NCBI GenBank assembly: GCA_021809495.1
Contig: JAKAZI010000004.1
Span: 1-61,743 of the forward strand
Direction: 5' to 3'
Source: Actinomycetes bacterium
GTDB lineage: Bacteria > Actinomycetota > Acidimicrobiia > Acidimicrobiales > RAAP-2
Length of the DNA stretch: 61,743 bases
Part shown: positions 29,181 through 36,968 of the stretch, piece after piece
Position numbering within the stretch: position 1 is the stretch's first letter
Layout of the letters: every line of letters starts with the position of its first letter
Translations under genes and position numbers: made by a program
Notes under the pieces: model-generated
Told to the model about the DNA's origin: nothing
Databases searched by the model: none
What the model saw: only the letters and a program-made list of their open reading frames with translations

Positions 29181-30170
29181 TCAGAGCAGGTTCTCGCCGC
29201 CGAAGATGTCCGACACCGAGGAATCCTCGAAGATGGCCGATATGGCGTTGGCGACGATCGTCGCCACGGACAGGATCTCGAGCTTCTCGAAGCGTCGTTC
29301 GGGGCCGAGGGGCAGCGTGTCGGTGACGATGACGCGGCTCACGGGGGCGTTGAACAGTCGCTCGACGGCCGGCGGCGAGAAAACGGCGTGGGTCGCCATC
29401 ACCCAGATCTCGTCGGCACCGTGGGATTTGAGCAGGTCACAGGCTGCGACGATCGTGCCCGCCGTGTCGATCATGTCGTCGATCAAGACGCAGTGACGAC
29501 CGCGGACGTCGCCGACGATATGGCGGGCCTCGGCCACGTTGACCAACCCGCGGGGCCTGGTCTTGTGCACGAGCGCGAGGTCACAGCCCAGGTGCTGGGC
29601 GTATCGTTCGGCGACCTTGACGCGGCCGGCGTCGGGGGCTACGACCACGATGTCGTGGGGGTCGGCGTTGGCGTTGAGGTACGCCTCGAGCACGGGCGCG
29701 GCGACCAGGTGGTCGACCGGGATGTCGAAGAAGCCCTGGATCTGGCCCGAGTGGAAGTCGACCGACAGGACGCGGTTGGCCCCGGCGGTCTGGAGCATGT
29801 CCGCGATGAGTTTGGCCGTGATCGGCTCGCGGCCCGCCGATTTGCGGTCCTGACGGGCGTAGCCGTAGTTGGGGATCACCGCCGTGATGCTCTTGGCCGA
29901 CGCTCGTTTGGCGGCGTCGATCATGATTAGCTGCTCCATCACCGCGTCGTTGACCGGCGAGGAGTGGGTCTGGACGATGAACACGTGGGCGCCGCGGATC
30001 GACTCGTCAAAGCGGCAGTGGATCTCGCCGTTGGCGAACTCGCGAACGTTGGCCTCGGTCAACTCGACGCCCAACCGATCGGCGATGTCCTTGGCGAGGG
30101 CGGGGTGACAACGTCCCGTCACGATTACCAGACGGCGCTTCGCGAGAGACTCCACCGGTCCAGCGTACAA
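29181..30170 (-). CDS. prs: Ribose-phosphate pyrophosphokinase
   Basis: Up to 329 residues; makes PRPP from ribose-5-phosphate and ATP. Landmarks: IVTGRCHPALAKDIA at the start, FANGEIHCRFDESIRG, the ATP/flexible-loop region YARQDRKSAGREPITAK, SVDFHSGQIQGFFDIP, and the PRPP loop LIDDMIDTAGTI. The start is uncertain: TTG 30170 or GTG 30155, with conserved sequence beginning shortly after the latter. It follows glmU by 14 nt, a widely conserved pairing. Confidence 0.96.
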   Translation of the reverse strand: MYAGPVESLAKRRLVIVTGRCHPALAKDIADRLGVELTEANVREFANGEIHCRFDESIRGAHVFIVQTHSSPVNDAVMEQLIMIDAAKRASAKSITAVIPNYGYARQDRKSAGREPITAKLIADMLQTAGANRVLSVDFHSGQIQGFFDIPVDHLVAAPVLEAYLNANADPHDIVVVAPDAGRVKVAERYAQHLGCDLALVHKTRPRGLVNVAEARHIVGDVRGRHCVLIDDMIDTAGTIVAACDLLKSHGADEIWVMATHAVFSPPAVERLFNAPVSRVIVTDTLPLGPERRFEKLEILSVATIVANAISAIFEDSSVSDIFGGENLL

Positions 30171-30184
30171 GGTGTCGCCGACGC

Positions 30185-31273
30185 TCAGAATGAACGGTGG
30201 GATCCCGGCGCGACGACCTCACCGCGAGCGACCTCGCTGTTGGGTCCAAGGACGCTGAAGGACCCCACGGTCGCCGAGTCGCCCACGACTACCCGATCGA
30301 GCTCGACGGTACCGATCCGGACGTTTTCGCCAATCGACGAGTCCGTCACGTGGGCGTTCGGGCCGATTGAGGTTCCCGCGCCCACCACGGTGCGTCCGCG
30401 AAGCACGGTGCCGGGCAGCAACGAGACGCCGGTGGCTAGTTCGACGTCGGCGTCGATGTAGGTCGTCGCGGGGTCCCAGATCGTCACCCCAGCGCGCAGC
30501 CAGCGCCGATTGATGCGCTCGCGCATCACCGATTCGGCCGCCGCCAGCTGCTCGCGGTCGTTCACGCCCATAGCCTCGAGGGGGTCGTCGAGCACGACGG
30601 CGCTGGCCAGGTGCCCCGCGTCGTGCAACACCGACACCACGTCGGTGAGGTAGTACTCGCGCTGGGCGTTGCGACGGTCGACGCGCCGCAGCGCCGGACC
30701 GAGCAGGCTCGCGCGTACGACCATGATCGCGGTGTTGACCTCGGTCACGCGACGCTCGTCGGGCGAGGCGTCGCGTTCCTCGACGATGCGCTCGATCGAG
30801 CCGTCGCGAGCGCGAATGATGCGTCCGTAGCCGGTGGGGTCGGACAGGTGGGCGCTCAGCACCGTGATCGCCGCGGCGCTCTCGCGGTGGCGCGAGACCA
30901 GGTTGGCCATGGTTTCTCGGCGCAGCAGCGGCGTGTCGCTCGGCACGATCACCACGTCGATGTCGTCCTCACCGGCGACCTCGGACACGGTGGGCATCGC
31001 CACCGACACGGCGTGGCCGGTGCCCAGCTGCTCGAACTGCTCCACGAATCGAATCGGCACGCCACTCGGCCGTTCGCCGAGGACCTTCTCCACCCACCGG
31101 GCCTGATGCCCGACGACAACGACCGTGGCGCGAACCCCCTCGAAGTCGGTGGCGTCCATCACGAAGTACGCGAGGGGACGCCCACCGACCACGTGCAGCG
31201 GCTTGGGCCGGTCCGATCGCATCCGCGACCCTTCGCCCGCCGCGAGCACCACGACGCAAGTAGGTCGATTCAC
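30185..31273 (-). CDS. glmU: GlmU-like UDP-GlcNAc pyrophosphorylase, shortened C-terminus
   Basis: A 362-residue protein with an intact uridylyltransferase domain (VVLAAGEGSRMRSDRPKPLH, EQLGTGHAV, VPSDTPLL, DPTGYGRI, EVNTAIMV) and the linker plus first turns of the left-handed beta-helix (TIWDPATTYID, LRGRTVVG, IGPNAHVTDSSIGENV). E. coli GlmU has 456 residues; the coils carrying the acetyltransferase His and acetyl-CoA site are missing, and the stop is 14 nt before prs. It can therefore probably make UDP-GlcNAc from GlcNAc-1-P but not acetylate GlcN-1-P. Confidence 0.88.
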   Translation of the reverse strand: MNRPTCVVVLAAGEGSRMRSDRPKPLHVVGGRPLAYFVMDATDFEGVRATVVVVGHQARWVEKVLGERPSGVPIRFVEQFEQLGTGHAVSVAMPTVSEVAGEDDIDVVIVPSDTPLLRRETMANLVSRHRESAAAITVLSAHLSDPTGYGRIIRARDGSIERIVEERDASPDERRVTEVNTAIMVVRASLLGPALRRVDRRNAQREYYLTDVVSVLHDAGHLASAVVLDDPLEAMGVNDREQLAAAESVMRERINRRWLRAGVTIWDPATTYIDADVELATGVSLLPGTVLRGRTVVGAGTSIGPNAHVTDSSIGENVRIGTVELDRVVVGDSATVGSFSVLGPNSEVARGEVVAPGSHRSF

Positions 31274-31340
31274 GCCCTATTCTCTAGCACCATCGACGCC
31301 ACCCGGCGTCGGCCGTCCCCGATTCGGCCGTCACGTCCTG

Positions 31341-31356
31341 ATACCCCAGGGGGTAT
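31341..31356 (+). promoter_or_regulatory. CsoR/CstR-type operator-like palindrome
   Basis: The 16-bp near-perfect inverted repeat ATACCCCAGGGGGTAT overlaps the -10 of the thioredoxin promoter. The ATACCC...GGGTAT layout with G tracts resembles binding sites of the CsoR/CstR/RcnR repressor family, which sense copper, persulfides or other metals. No such repressor gene lies in the window. Confidence 0.6.
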
Positions 31357-31359
31357 ACT
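31354..31359 (+). promoter_or_regulatory. -10 element (TATACT) of thioredoxin gene
   Basis: A near-consensus TATACT overlapping the palindrome at 31341-31356. The -35 region (TCACGT at 17 nt) is weak. The transcript would have a leader of about 25 nt with a strong Shine-Dalgarno. Confidence 0.6.
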
Positions 31360-31392
31360 GGTCCCCGTAGCCGAGACGCAAAAGGAGCACTC

Positions 31393-31794
31393 ATGGCGAC
31401 CGTACAACTCACCGCCGATCGATTCGACGAGGTCGTCTCGTCCAATGACGTCGTCTTGATCGACTTCTGGGCTGCGTGGTGCGGCCCGTGCCGGACCTTC
31501 GCGCCGATCTTCGAGAAGTCCTCCGAAGCGCACCCCGACATCGTCTTCGCCAAGGTCGACACCGAGGCCGAGCAGCAGTTGGCCGCGGCGTTCAACATCT
31601 ATTCGATCCCGACGCTGATGATCATCCGCGAACAGGTCGTGCTCTACGCCGAGGCGGGCGCACTGCCCGAACGAGCCCTCGAAGAGCTCATCGGCAAGGT
31701 CATGGAAGTCGACATGGCCGACGTCCACCGCCAGGTCGCCGAGCAGCGCGCCCAGGGCGACGTCACGGAACCCTCCGAAGCCGCCGAGGTGTAG
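31393..31794 (+). CDS. Thioredoxin with acidic C-terminal extension
   Basis: A 133-residue thioredoxin with the redox motif WCGPC (about residues 30-34) in LIDFWAAWCGPCR and the cis-proline in YSIPTLMI. The core ends near residue 108; an extra hydrophilic, acidic tail of about 25 residues follows. It is cytoplasmic (no signal) and a general protein-disulfide reductant. A strong Shine-Dalgarno (AAAAGGAG) lies about 7 nt before the ATG. The promoter carries a CsoR/CstR-like operator, so expression may respond to copper or reactive sulfur rather than only disulfide stress. Confidence 0.95.
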   Translation: MATVQLTADRFDEVVSSNDVVLIDFWAAWCGPCRTFAPIFEKSSEAHPDIVFAKVDTEAEQQLAAAFNIYSIPTLMIIREQVVLYAEAGALPERALEELIGKVMEVDMADVHRQVAEQRAQGDVTEPSEAAEV

Positions 31795-31815
31795 CTACCC
31801 GCCGCCGGCGTCTTC

Positions 31816-31821
31816 TACGAT
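31816..31821 (+). promoter_or_regulatory. Leaderless -10 (TACGAT) of alpha/beta hydrolase gene
   Basis: TACGAT lies 7 nt before the in-frame GTG 31829 and overlaps the alternative ATG 31820, favouring the GTG as true start. Confidence 0.4.
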
Positions 31822-31828
31822 GCACGTC

Positions 31829-32722
31829 GTGGGCGGTTACGACTACAACGAATTCGCGTACTTCCACGAAAACCTCGCGGAGTGGGGGCTCACCTCGCCC
31901 GTCCCGCCGGTTGAACGGTTCTTCGTCGCCGTCGATGGGCTGCGCGAGGTGAGCGGGCTTCGCTGGGGCGACGCGGCGCCCGAACTCGTCCTCGTCCACG
32001 GCGGAGCGCAGAACGCGCACACGTTCGACACGGTGGCCCTGGCCCTGGGCCGGCCCCTGGTGGCGTTCGACCTGCCGGGACACGGCCACTCCGACGCCAG
32101 CCCCTTTGGGTCGAGCGCCTTTCGCCACCACGCGGCCGACCTCGCCGTGGCCCTACCCCAGGTGGTCACTCCCCCGTTGCCTCTGGTCGGCATGTCGCTC
32201 GGTGGGCTGACCTCGATCGTTCTCAGCGCGTCGCGGCCCGACCTCGTCTCGTCGCTGATCCTCATCGACATAACCCCCGGCGTCGACGCGACCAAGTCTC
32301 GTCACATCACCGAGTTCGTGAACGGGCCGAAGACCTTCGACGACTTCGACGCCCTGCTCGAGCGAACCGTGCGCTACAACCCGACCAGGTCGGTCTCGTC
32401 GCTGCGACGCGGGATCGTGCACAACGCCATCCAGCGGCCCGACGGATCGTGGGTCTGGCGTCACCAGCAGCATCCCGCAGTCGACGTGGTCGAGCCAGAC
32501 CCGGGCGACCTCTGGGACATGATCAGCTCGATTCCCGTGCCGCTGACACTGATCCGCGGGATGGCCCCCGGATCGGTCGTCGATGACGACGACGAGGCCG
32601 AACTGTTGCGCCGTCGACCTGACGCGACCGTCGTGCACGTCGCCGACGCCGGCCACTCCATCCAGGGCGACGCGCCACTCGAGCTCGCGGCGCTCCTGGA
32701 GCGGCTCTGCCCCCGGCGCTGA
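31829..32722 (+). CDS. Alpha/beta-hydrolase
   Basis: About 297 residues. The oxyanion strand LVLVHGGAQNAHTFD, nucleophile elbow VGMSLGG, and catalytic His in VADAGHSIQGD are all present, with a cap region between. It is a typical esterase, epoxide hydrolase or C-C hydrolase fold; the substrate is unknown. ATG 31820 is an alternative start three codons upstream but overlaps the probable -10. The tRNA-Gln gene lies on the opposite strand 6 nt after its stop. Confidence 0.88.
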   Translation: MGGYDYNEFAYFHENLAEWGLTSPVPPVERFFVAVDGLREVSGLRWGDAAPELVLVHGGAQNAHTFDTVALALGRPLVAFDLPGHGHSDASPFGSSAFRHHAADLAVALPQVVTPPLPLVGMSLGGLTSIVLSASRPDLVSSLILIDITPGVDATKSRHITEFVNGPKTFDDFDALLERTVRYNPTRSVSSLRRGIVHNAIQRPDGSWVWRHQQHPAVDVVEPDPGDLWDMISSIPVPLTLIRGMAPGSVVDDDDEAELLRRRPDATVVHVADAGHSIQGDAPLELAALLERLCPRR

Positions 32723-32728
32723 ACGCGG

Positions 32729-32804
32729 TGGCTGGCGGGGGAGGGCTCGAACCTCCAACCTTCGGATCCAAAGTCCGCTGTTCTGCCAATTGAACTACCC
32801 GCCA
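32729..32804 (-). tRNA. tRNA-Gln (UUG anticodon)
   Basis: Cloverleaf by eye: acceptor TGGCGGG/CCCGCCA, D arm GTTCAATTGGCAGAAC, anticodon loop CTTTGGA (anticodon UUG), variable loop, T arm GGAGG-TTCGAGC-CCTCC, discriminator G and an encoded CCA. The U1-A72 pair is characteristic of glutamine tRNAs. It reads CAA and, by wobble, CAG. Confidence 0.95.
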
Positions 32805-32833
32805 CTACAGTACAAACGAGTCTTCGTGAATTC

Positions 32834-32861
32834 TTAACGAATCAACGCAGTCGGTTAATAC
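32834..32861 (+). promoter_or_regulatory. Possible promoter of the two-component operon
   Basis: An unusually AT-rich patch: TTAACG (-35-like), 16 nt, TAATAC (-10-like), giving a leader of about 40 nt before GTG 32908. A short inverted repeat (TTCGT at 32823, ACGAA at 32837) overlaps it. Weak evidence. Confidence 0.3.
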
Positions 32862-32907
32862 CAACCAGCCACACTAGAGCCTGGCCCTACCGGTGAAAGA
32901 AGGCGAC

Positions 32908-33609
32908 GTGACGACGGCCCCCAGCCCCAGCTCGTACATCGCGATTGTCGACGACGACGGCGCCATCCGGACCGCCCTGGGCCGGGCGCTACGTATGGAG
33001 ACCTACGAGGTCGGGCTGTTCGAGGACGGTGGCTCGGCCCTCAAATCGATACAGCTGCGAGCGCCCGACGCCATCGTGCTCGACCTCCAGTTGCCCGACA
33101 TCGACGGGCTCGAGGTCTGTCGGCGGATTCGCCGCGCCGGCGACGCCACGCCGATACTCATGCTCACCGCCCGCGACGCGGTGAACGACCGGGTGGCCGG
33201 CCTGGACGTCGGCGCCGACGATTATCTCGTCAAACCCTTCGACCTGGCCGAGCTGCTCGCGCGGCTGCGGGCGCTACTGCGTCGCCACACCAACCTCGAC
33301 GGCGAGGTCAGCGTGCTGCGCTTCGAGGACCTCACGCTCAACGCGAACACCCGCGAGGTCTACCGCGGCGAGCGGCGCATCGAGTTGACCAAGATCGAGT
33401 TCGACCTCTTGGAGCTCTTCCTCCAGCACCCCCGTCAGGTACTCACCCGCGACCAGATCCTCGACCTCGTCTGGGGCTACAACTTCGACTCGGGCACGAA
33501 CTCGCTCGCGGTGTACATCGGCTACCTGCGCCGCAAGCTCGAGGAGGATTCCGAGCCGCGCCTCATCCAGACGATTCGCGGTGTTGGGTACGCCCTGCGG
33601 GCCACGTGA
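32908..33609 (+). CDS. OmpR/MprA-family response regulator
   Basis: About 233 residues. Receiver domain: acidic pair in IVDDDGAI, phospho-acceptor Asp in IVLDLQLPD, conserved Lys in YLVKPFD. C-terminal winged helix of the OmpR/PhoB type (LTKIEFDLLELFLQHPRQVLTR, IQTIRGVGYAL). GTG 32908 was chosen for its AGAAGG Shine-Dalgarno; GTG 32893 is an in-frame alternative. The histidine kinase overlaps it (GTGA), so the two are a cognate pair. Confidence 0.94.
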   Translation: MTTAPSPSSYIAIVDDDGAIRTALGRALRMETYEVGLFEDGGSALKSIQLRAPDAIVLDLQLPDIDGLEVCRRIRRAGDATPILMLTARDAVNDRVAGLDVGADDYLVKPFDLAELLARLRALLRRHTNLDGEVSVLRFEDLTLNANTREVYRGERRIELTKIEFDLLELFLQHPRQVLTRDQILDLVWGYNFDSGTNSLAVYIGYLRRKLEEDSEPRLIQTIRGVGYALRAT

Positions 33610-34964
33610 CCTTCCGGTTCCGCGTCATCAGCGCCACGGTCGGGGTGGCGGCGATTGCCGTCGTCTTAGCGAGTCTGGCGTCGTTTCTCACGACCCGCGA
33701 CGCGCTGATGCGCTCGGTGGACGTGTCACTGATCCAGGCGGCCCAGTCCCCCACGTCGCACACCGTTGGCGACGAGAGCCGCGTGACCGGCGCCTACTTC
33801 GAGTTGGTGCTGGCCAACGGCACGACGATTCCGACGTCCAACGTCCCCGTCGACGCGACGATCCTCGCGACCGCTCGCGGTCACGCCGGTCAGACCCTAC
33901 GGACCGTCACCTTCGGCGGCGAGTCCTATCGCGAACTCGTCGTGCCGCTGCCCGCCAAGTCGGTCGTGATCTGCCAGACCGGTCCGTGCACGATCAGCAC
34001 CACCTCGGCCGAGTTGTTCGTGGTCAACATCAGCGGCCAGATCGGCGAGCTGCGCCACCTGGCGAGCACGCTGCTCGCGGTGGCCGCCGGGGGCCTGCTG
34101 CTCGCCCTGGTGCTCGGACTGCTGATCGCGCGCGCGGCGCTTCGCCCGCTCGAGGCGGTGACCAATGAGATCGAGGAGGTCGCCGAGACCAGTGACACCT
34201 CGCGACGCATCGACGAAGGCGGCTCCGACGAACTCGGACGGCTGCGACGGGTCTTTAACCGACTCATGAGCTCGGTTCAGTCGAGCGAGAACCTCCAGCG
34301 CCAGCTCGTCGCCGACGCCAGCCACGAACTGCGCACGCCGTTGACGAGCCTGCGCACCAACGCCCAGGTGCTCTCGCGCGCCAGCGAGCTCGGGGCCGAC
34401 GACCTGCGCCAGCTCACCGGTGACATGGTGACCCAGGTGGACGAGCTGGCGGCGCTCGTGACTGACCTCGGCGAGTTGTCGCGGGGCAACCGCAGCGAGG
34501 GTCGCGTCGAGCAACTGCGTCTCGACGAGTGCGTGGACGAGTGCGTGGACACCGCGCGCACCTACGCGCGGATCAAGAACATCACCATCGACGCCGAGGT
34601 CACCGAGTCCCTGGTCACCGGCCGGCGTGACCGACTCGTGCGAGCGATCAGCAACCTGCTCACCAACGCCGTGAAGTTCACGCCCAACGACGGTCGTATC
34701 GTCGTGCGCTCCAACGACGGCGTCGTCACGGTCTCGGACACGGGTCCCGGTATCGCCACCCACGAGCGCCACCACGTCTTTGACCGGTTCTGGCGTTCGG
34801 CGTCGGCCCGGTCACTGCCCGGTTCGGGCCTCGGACTCTCCATCGTCGCCCAGGTGGTCGACGAGTTCCGCGGCACCGTGCGCGTCGATCAGGACCCCGA
34901 GTTGGGCGGCGCGCGCTTCACGATCGTGCTGCCGACCGACGACGACGCTGACGACGACGACTGA
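33606..34964 (+). CDS. Membrane sensor histidine kinase
   Basis: A 452-residue HisKA kinase of the MprB/BaeS type. First membrane helix about residues 8-28, an extracytoplasmic sensor of about 115 residues with one Cys pair (ICQTGPC), second helix about 145-172, HAMP, H-box ADASHELRTPLTSLR, N-box ISNLLTNAVKF, G1 VSDTGPGI and G2 GSGLGLSI. The C-terminus is very acidic. The sensor Cys pair could form a disulfide. Only 46 nt separate it from the Thr-rich gene that begins the redox module, so the pair may regulate that module, though this is not shown. Confidence 0.93.
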   Translation: MTFRFRVISATVGVAAIAVVLASLASFLTTRDALMRSVDVSLIQAAQSPTSHTVGDESRVTGAYFELVLANGTTIPTSNVPVDATILATARGHAGQTLRTVTFGGESYRELVVPLPAKSVVICQTGPCTISTTSAELFVVNISGQIGELRHLASTLLAVAAGGLLLALVLGLLIARAALRPLEAVTNEIEEVAETSDTSRRIDEGGSDELGRLRRVFNRLMSSVQSSENLQRQLVADASHELRTPLTSLRTNAQVLSRASELGADDLRQLTGDMVTQVDELAALVTDLGELSRGNRSEGRVEQLRLDECVDECVDTARTYARIKNITIDAEVTESLVTGRRDRLVRAISNLLTNAVKFTPNDGRIVVRSNDGVVTVSDTGPGIATHERHHVFDRFWRSASARSLPGSGLGLSIVAQVVDEFRGTVRVDQDPELGGARFTIVLPTDDDADDDD

Positions 34965-35010
34965 TTTTCACGACTTTCTTACCTAACGCTCCTGCGAGCT
35001 TTAGTGGCGG

Positions 35011-35343
35011 GTGTCAGACTTTTCAAAGCAGATCCCTATGCGTACCTACCACCGCACCCCCCAACAACGCGACCGCCGCTTCGCCCGGGTCCGCAGGACG
35101 ACCCAGAGCGTCCTCATCGGATCGGGCGTGGCGTCGGGCGTCCTGGTGGGCTACGCCGCGAGCACCGCCAAGCCCCTCGTCCCCGTGCGGCCTCCGACCA
35201 CCGCCACGGCGACGACGCCCACGACGACCACGACGCCCGCGACCGGTTCCGCGAGTACCGTCTACACCCCGCCGACCACCGCCCCCGTGACGACCTCCAC
35301 GACGTGCTACACGACGCCATCGGGCACCACGGTCTGCTACTGA
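35011..35343 (+). CDS. Small anchored protein with Thr-rich exported tail
   Basis: A 110-residue protein (or 101 from ATG 35038): very basic N-terminus, one membrane helix (about residues 32-52), then an extracytoplasmic tail that is mostly Thr/Pro/Ala/Val and ends in C-x9-C-Y. The two Cys near the end could form a disulfide loop around PSGTT. I recognise no family. It lies 3 nt before apbE and so heads the redox operon. A canonical ApbE flavinylation site (S/D-G-A-T-x-T) is not present; SGTT is the nearest string. Confidence 0.65.
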   Translation: MSDFSKQIPMRTYHRTPQQRDRRFARVRRTTQSVLIGSGVASGVLVGYAASTAKPLVPVRPPTTATATTPTTTTTPATGSASTVYTPPTTAPVTTSTTCYTTPSGTTVCY

Positions 35344-35346
35344 TCG

Positions 35347-36246
35347 ATGAAGTTCACCACCTGGGGCCTGACGGGCACCCTCACGACCGAACGCCCCGCT
35401 GACGCGTCGTTCGCCTCGGCGTGCCTCTGGCGCGTCATCGGCGAACTCGACGCCGCCTGCAACCGGTTCCGCGTCGACAGCGAACTCTCGCGGCTCAACG
35501 CCGCGGCCGGCTCGCCGCTTCGCGTGTCCTCGACGCTGCTGGCGGCACTCGACGCCGCCATCGCCGCCTCGGCGGCGACCGATGGACTCTGCGACCCGAC
35601 CGTGCTCGCGTCCCTGCTCGCGTGGGGCTACGACCGCGACTACGACCAAGTTCGCGAACGCACCGACCTGGTCGAGCCGACCGTCCAGGCCGCGCCGGGC
35701 GTCGACGCCATCGAGATCGATCGGCGCGCGCGCACGGTGCGTCTCGCGCCGGGCTGTCAGGTCGACCTCGGCGCGAGCGCCAAGGCCCTCGCCGCCGACC
35801 TCGTCGCCGACGAGGTCGGTGAACGCGGTGGCGTAGTCGTGGAGATCGGTGGTGACGTCGCCGTTCGCGGAAGCGGCCCCGACGGCCCCTGGGTCATCGG
35901 TGTCGCCGACCGGCTGAGCATCGCGGGCGATGAGCCACGCGTGCGCGTCGTCGGTGGCGGCGTTGCGACGTCCTCGCTCGCGACGCGGGTCTGGCGAGTC
36001 GCCGGACGACTCGTCAACCACGTCATCGACCCGCGTACGGGCGGCGTCGCCGACGGTCCCTACGCGACGGCCACCGTCGCCGCCGACCGCTGCGTGACGG
36101 CCAACGCCTTCGCCACCGCCGCCCTGCTCTGGGGCGCGGACGCCGGCTACCGGGTCGCCCAGGCCGGCTGGTCGGGACGACTGGTGCGACGCGACGGTAC
36201 CGTGGAGTTCGTCGGTGGTTGGCCCGTCGAGGAGGGAGCCCCGTGA
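35347..36246 (+). CDS. apbE: ApbE-family FAD:protein FMN transferase
   Basis: A 299-residue ApbE protein, which attaches FMN covalently to a Thr/Ser of a target protein. Landmarks: NRFRVDSELSRLN near the N-terminus, LGASAKALAADLV, VVEIGGDVAVRG, VNHVIDPRTGG and the metal/FAD-binding C-terminal segment TVAADRCVTANAFATAAL. No signal peptide or lipobox is present, so it should act in the cytoplasm, unlike most ApbE. It is cotranscribed with the ferric-reductase-like gene (GTGA overlap). No FMN-binding-domain substrate is encoded in the window. Confidence 0.9.
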   Translation: MKFTTWGLTGTLTTERPADASFASACLWRVIGELDAACNRFRVDSELSRLNAAAGSPLRVSSTLLAALDAAIAASAATDGLCDPTVLASLLAWGYDRDYDQVRERTDLVEPTVQAAPGVDAIEIDRRARTVRLAPGCQVDLGASAKALAADLVADEVGERGGVVVEIGGDVAVRGSGPDGPWVIGVADRLSIAGDEPRVRVVGGGVATSSLATRVWRVAGRLVNHVIDPRTGGVADGPYATATVAADRCVTANAFATAALLWGADAGYRVAQAGWSGRLVRRDGTVEFVGGWPVEEGAP

Positions 36247-36968
36247 TCGCCCTGACCTCGCCGTACCTGTGGTACACCACGCGGGCCACCGGACTGGTCA
36301 CGCTGGCCCTGTTCGCCCTCGTCGTGTCGCTGGGCACCCTGGTCGCAAACCGCGCCGGCGGCACGGCCGTCGGCCGCTTCGAGCTCAACGAACTGCACCG
36401 GACGATCGCGGCGGTCGCCATCGCCTTCCTCGCGATCCACATCGTCACCACCGTCATGGACAGCTTCGTCTCGACCGGTCCCCTCGCGGCCGTCGTACCG
36501 TTCATCTCGTCCTACAAGCGACTGCCGGTCGCCTTGGGCACGATCGCCCTGGACCTCATGGTGGCGGTGTGGATCTCGAGCCTGCTGAAGGCGCGCATCG
36601 CGAATCGGAGTTGGCGCTTCATCCACTGGTTCAGCTGGCTCGCGTACGCGATCGCTCTGGTGCACGCGTTGATGACCGGCACCGACGCCCGTCACGGGGT
36701 GGGCCTCGCAATCGTGATCGCCTGTCTCGCCGTGGTCGCCGGCGCCGGCGCGTGGCGAGTCCTTGCTCGACCGACTCGCGCGGCCGGGCGAACCGCCCTC
36801 TCCCCGCTCGGCGCCGAACCCGATGCGCGCCGCGCCGAGCGCGCCACGGACCCGACGCCGGTGGCCCCGAGTAGCCGCGAAACCCCGAGTCGCGAGAACG
36901 CGCCGTCGGGACCAGGACCCGACGACGCACCCTTCCCGCGTCGTCGCCAACCCCCGCGGCGCCGATGA
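36243..36968 (+). CDS. Ferric-reductase-like transmembrane haem protein
   Basis: About 241 residues from GTG 36243. Five or six membrane helices with His pairs spaced as for haem b ligands: ELHRTIAAVAIAFLAIHIV (two His 13 residues apart) and IHWFSWLAYAIALVHAL. This matches the ferric reductase-like / YedZ superfamily, which carries electrons across the membrane through haems. The cytoplasmic C-terminus is long, Pro/Arg/Ser-rich and disordered. It overlaps apbE and the NuoF-like gene, so all are made together. Confidence 0.85.
   Translation: MIALTSPYLWYTTRATGLVTLALFALVVSLGTLVANRAGGTAVGRFELNELHRTIAAVAIAFLAIHIVTTVMDSFVSTGPLAAVVPFISSYKRLPVALGTIALDLMVAVWISSLLKARIANRSWRFIHWFSWLAYAIALVHALMTGTDARHGVGLAIVIACLAVVAGAGAWRVLARPTRAAGRTALSPLGAEPDARRAERATDPTPVAPSSRETPSRENAPSGPGPDDAPFPRRRQPPRRR

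Noticed and set aside
32821-32870. Possible OmpR-type boxes (TTCTTA repeats) shared with the region at 34970
   Set aside because: Only 6-nt similarity with no regular 10-11 nt spacing; not separable from AT-rich promoter sequence.
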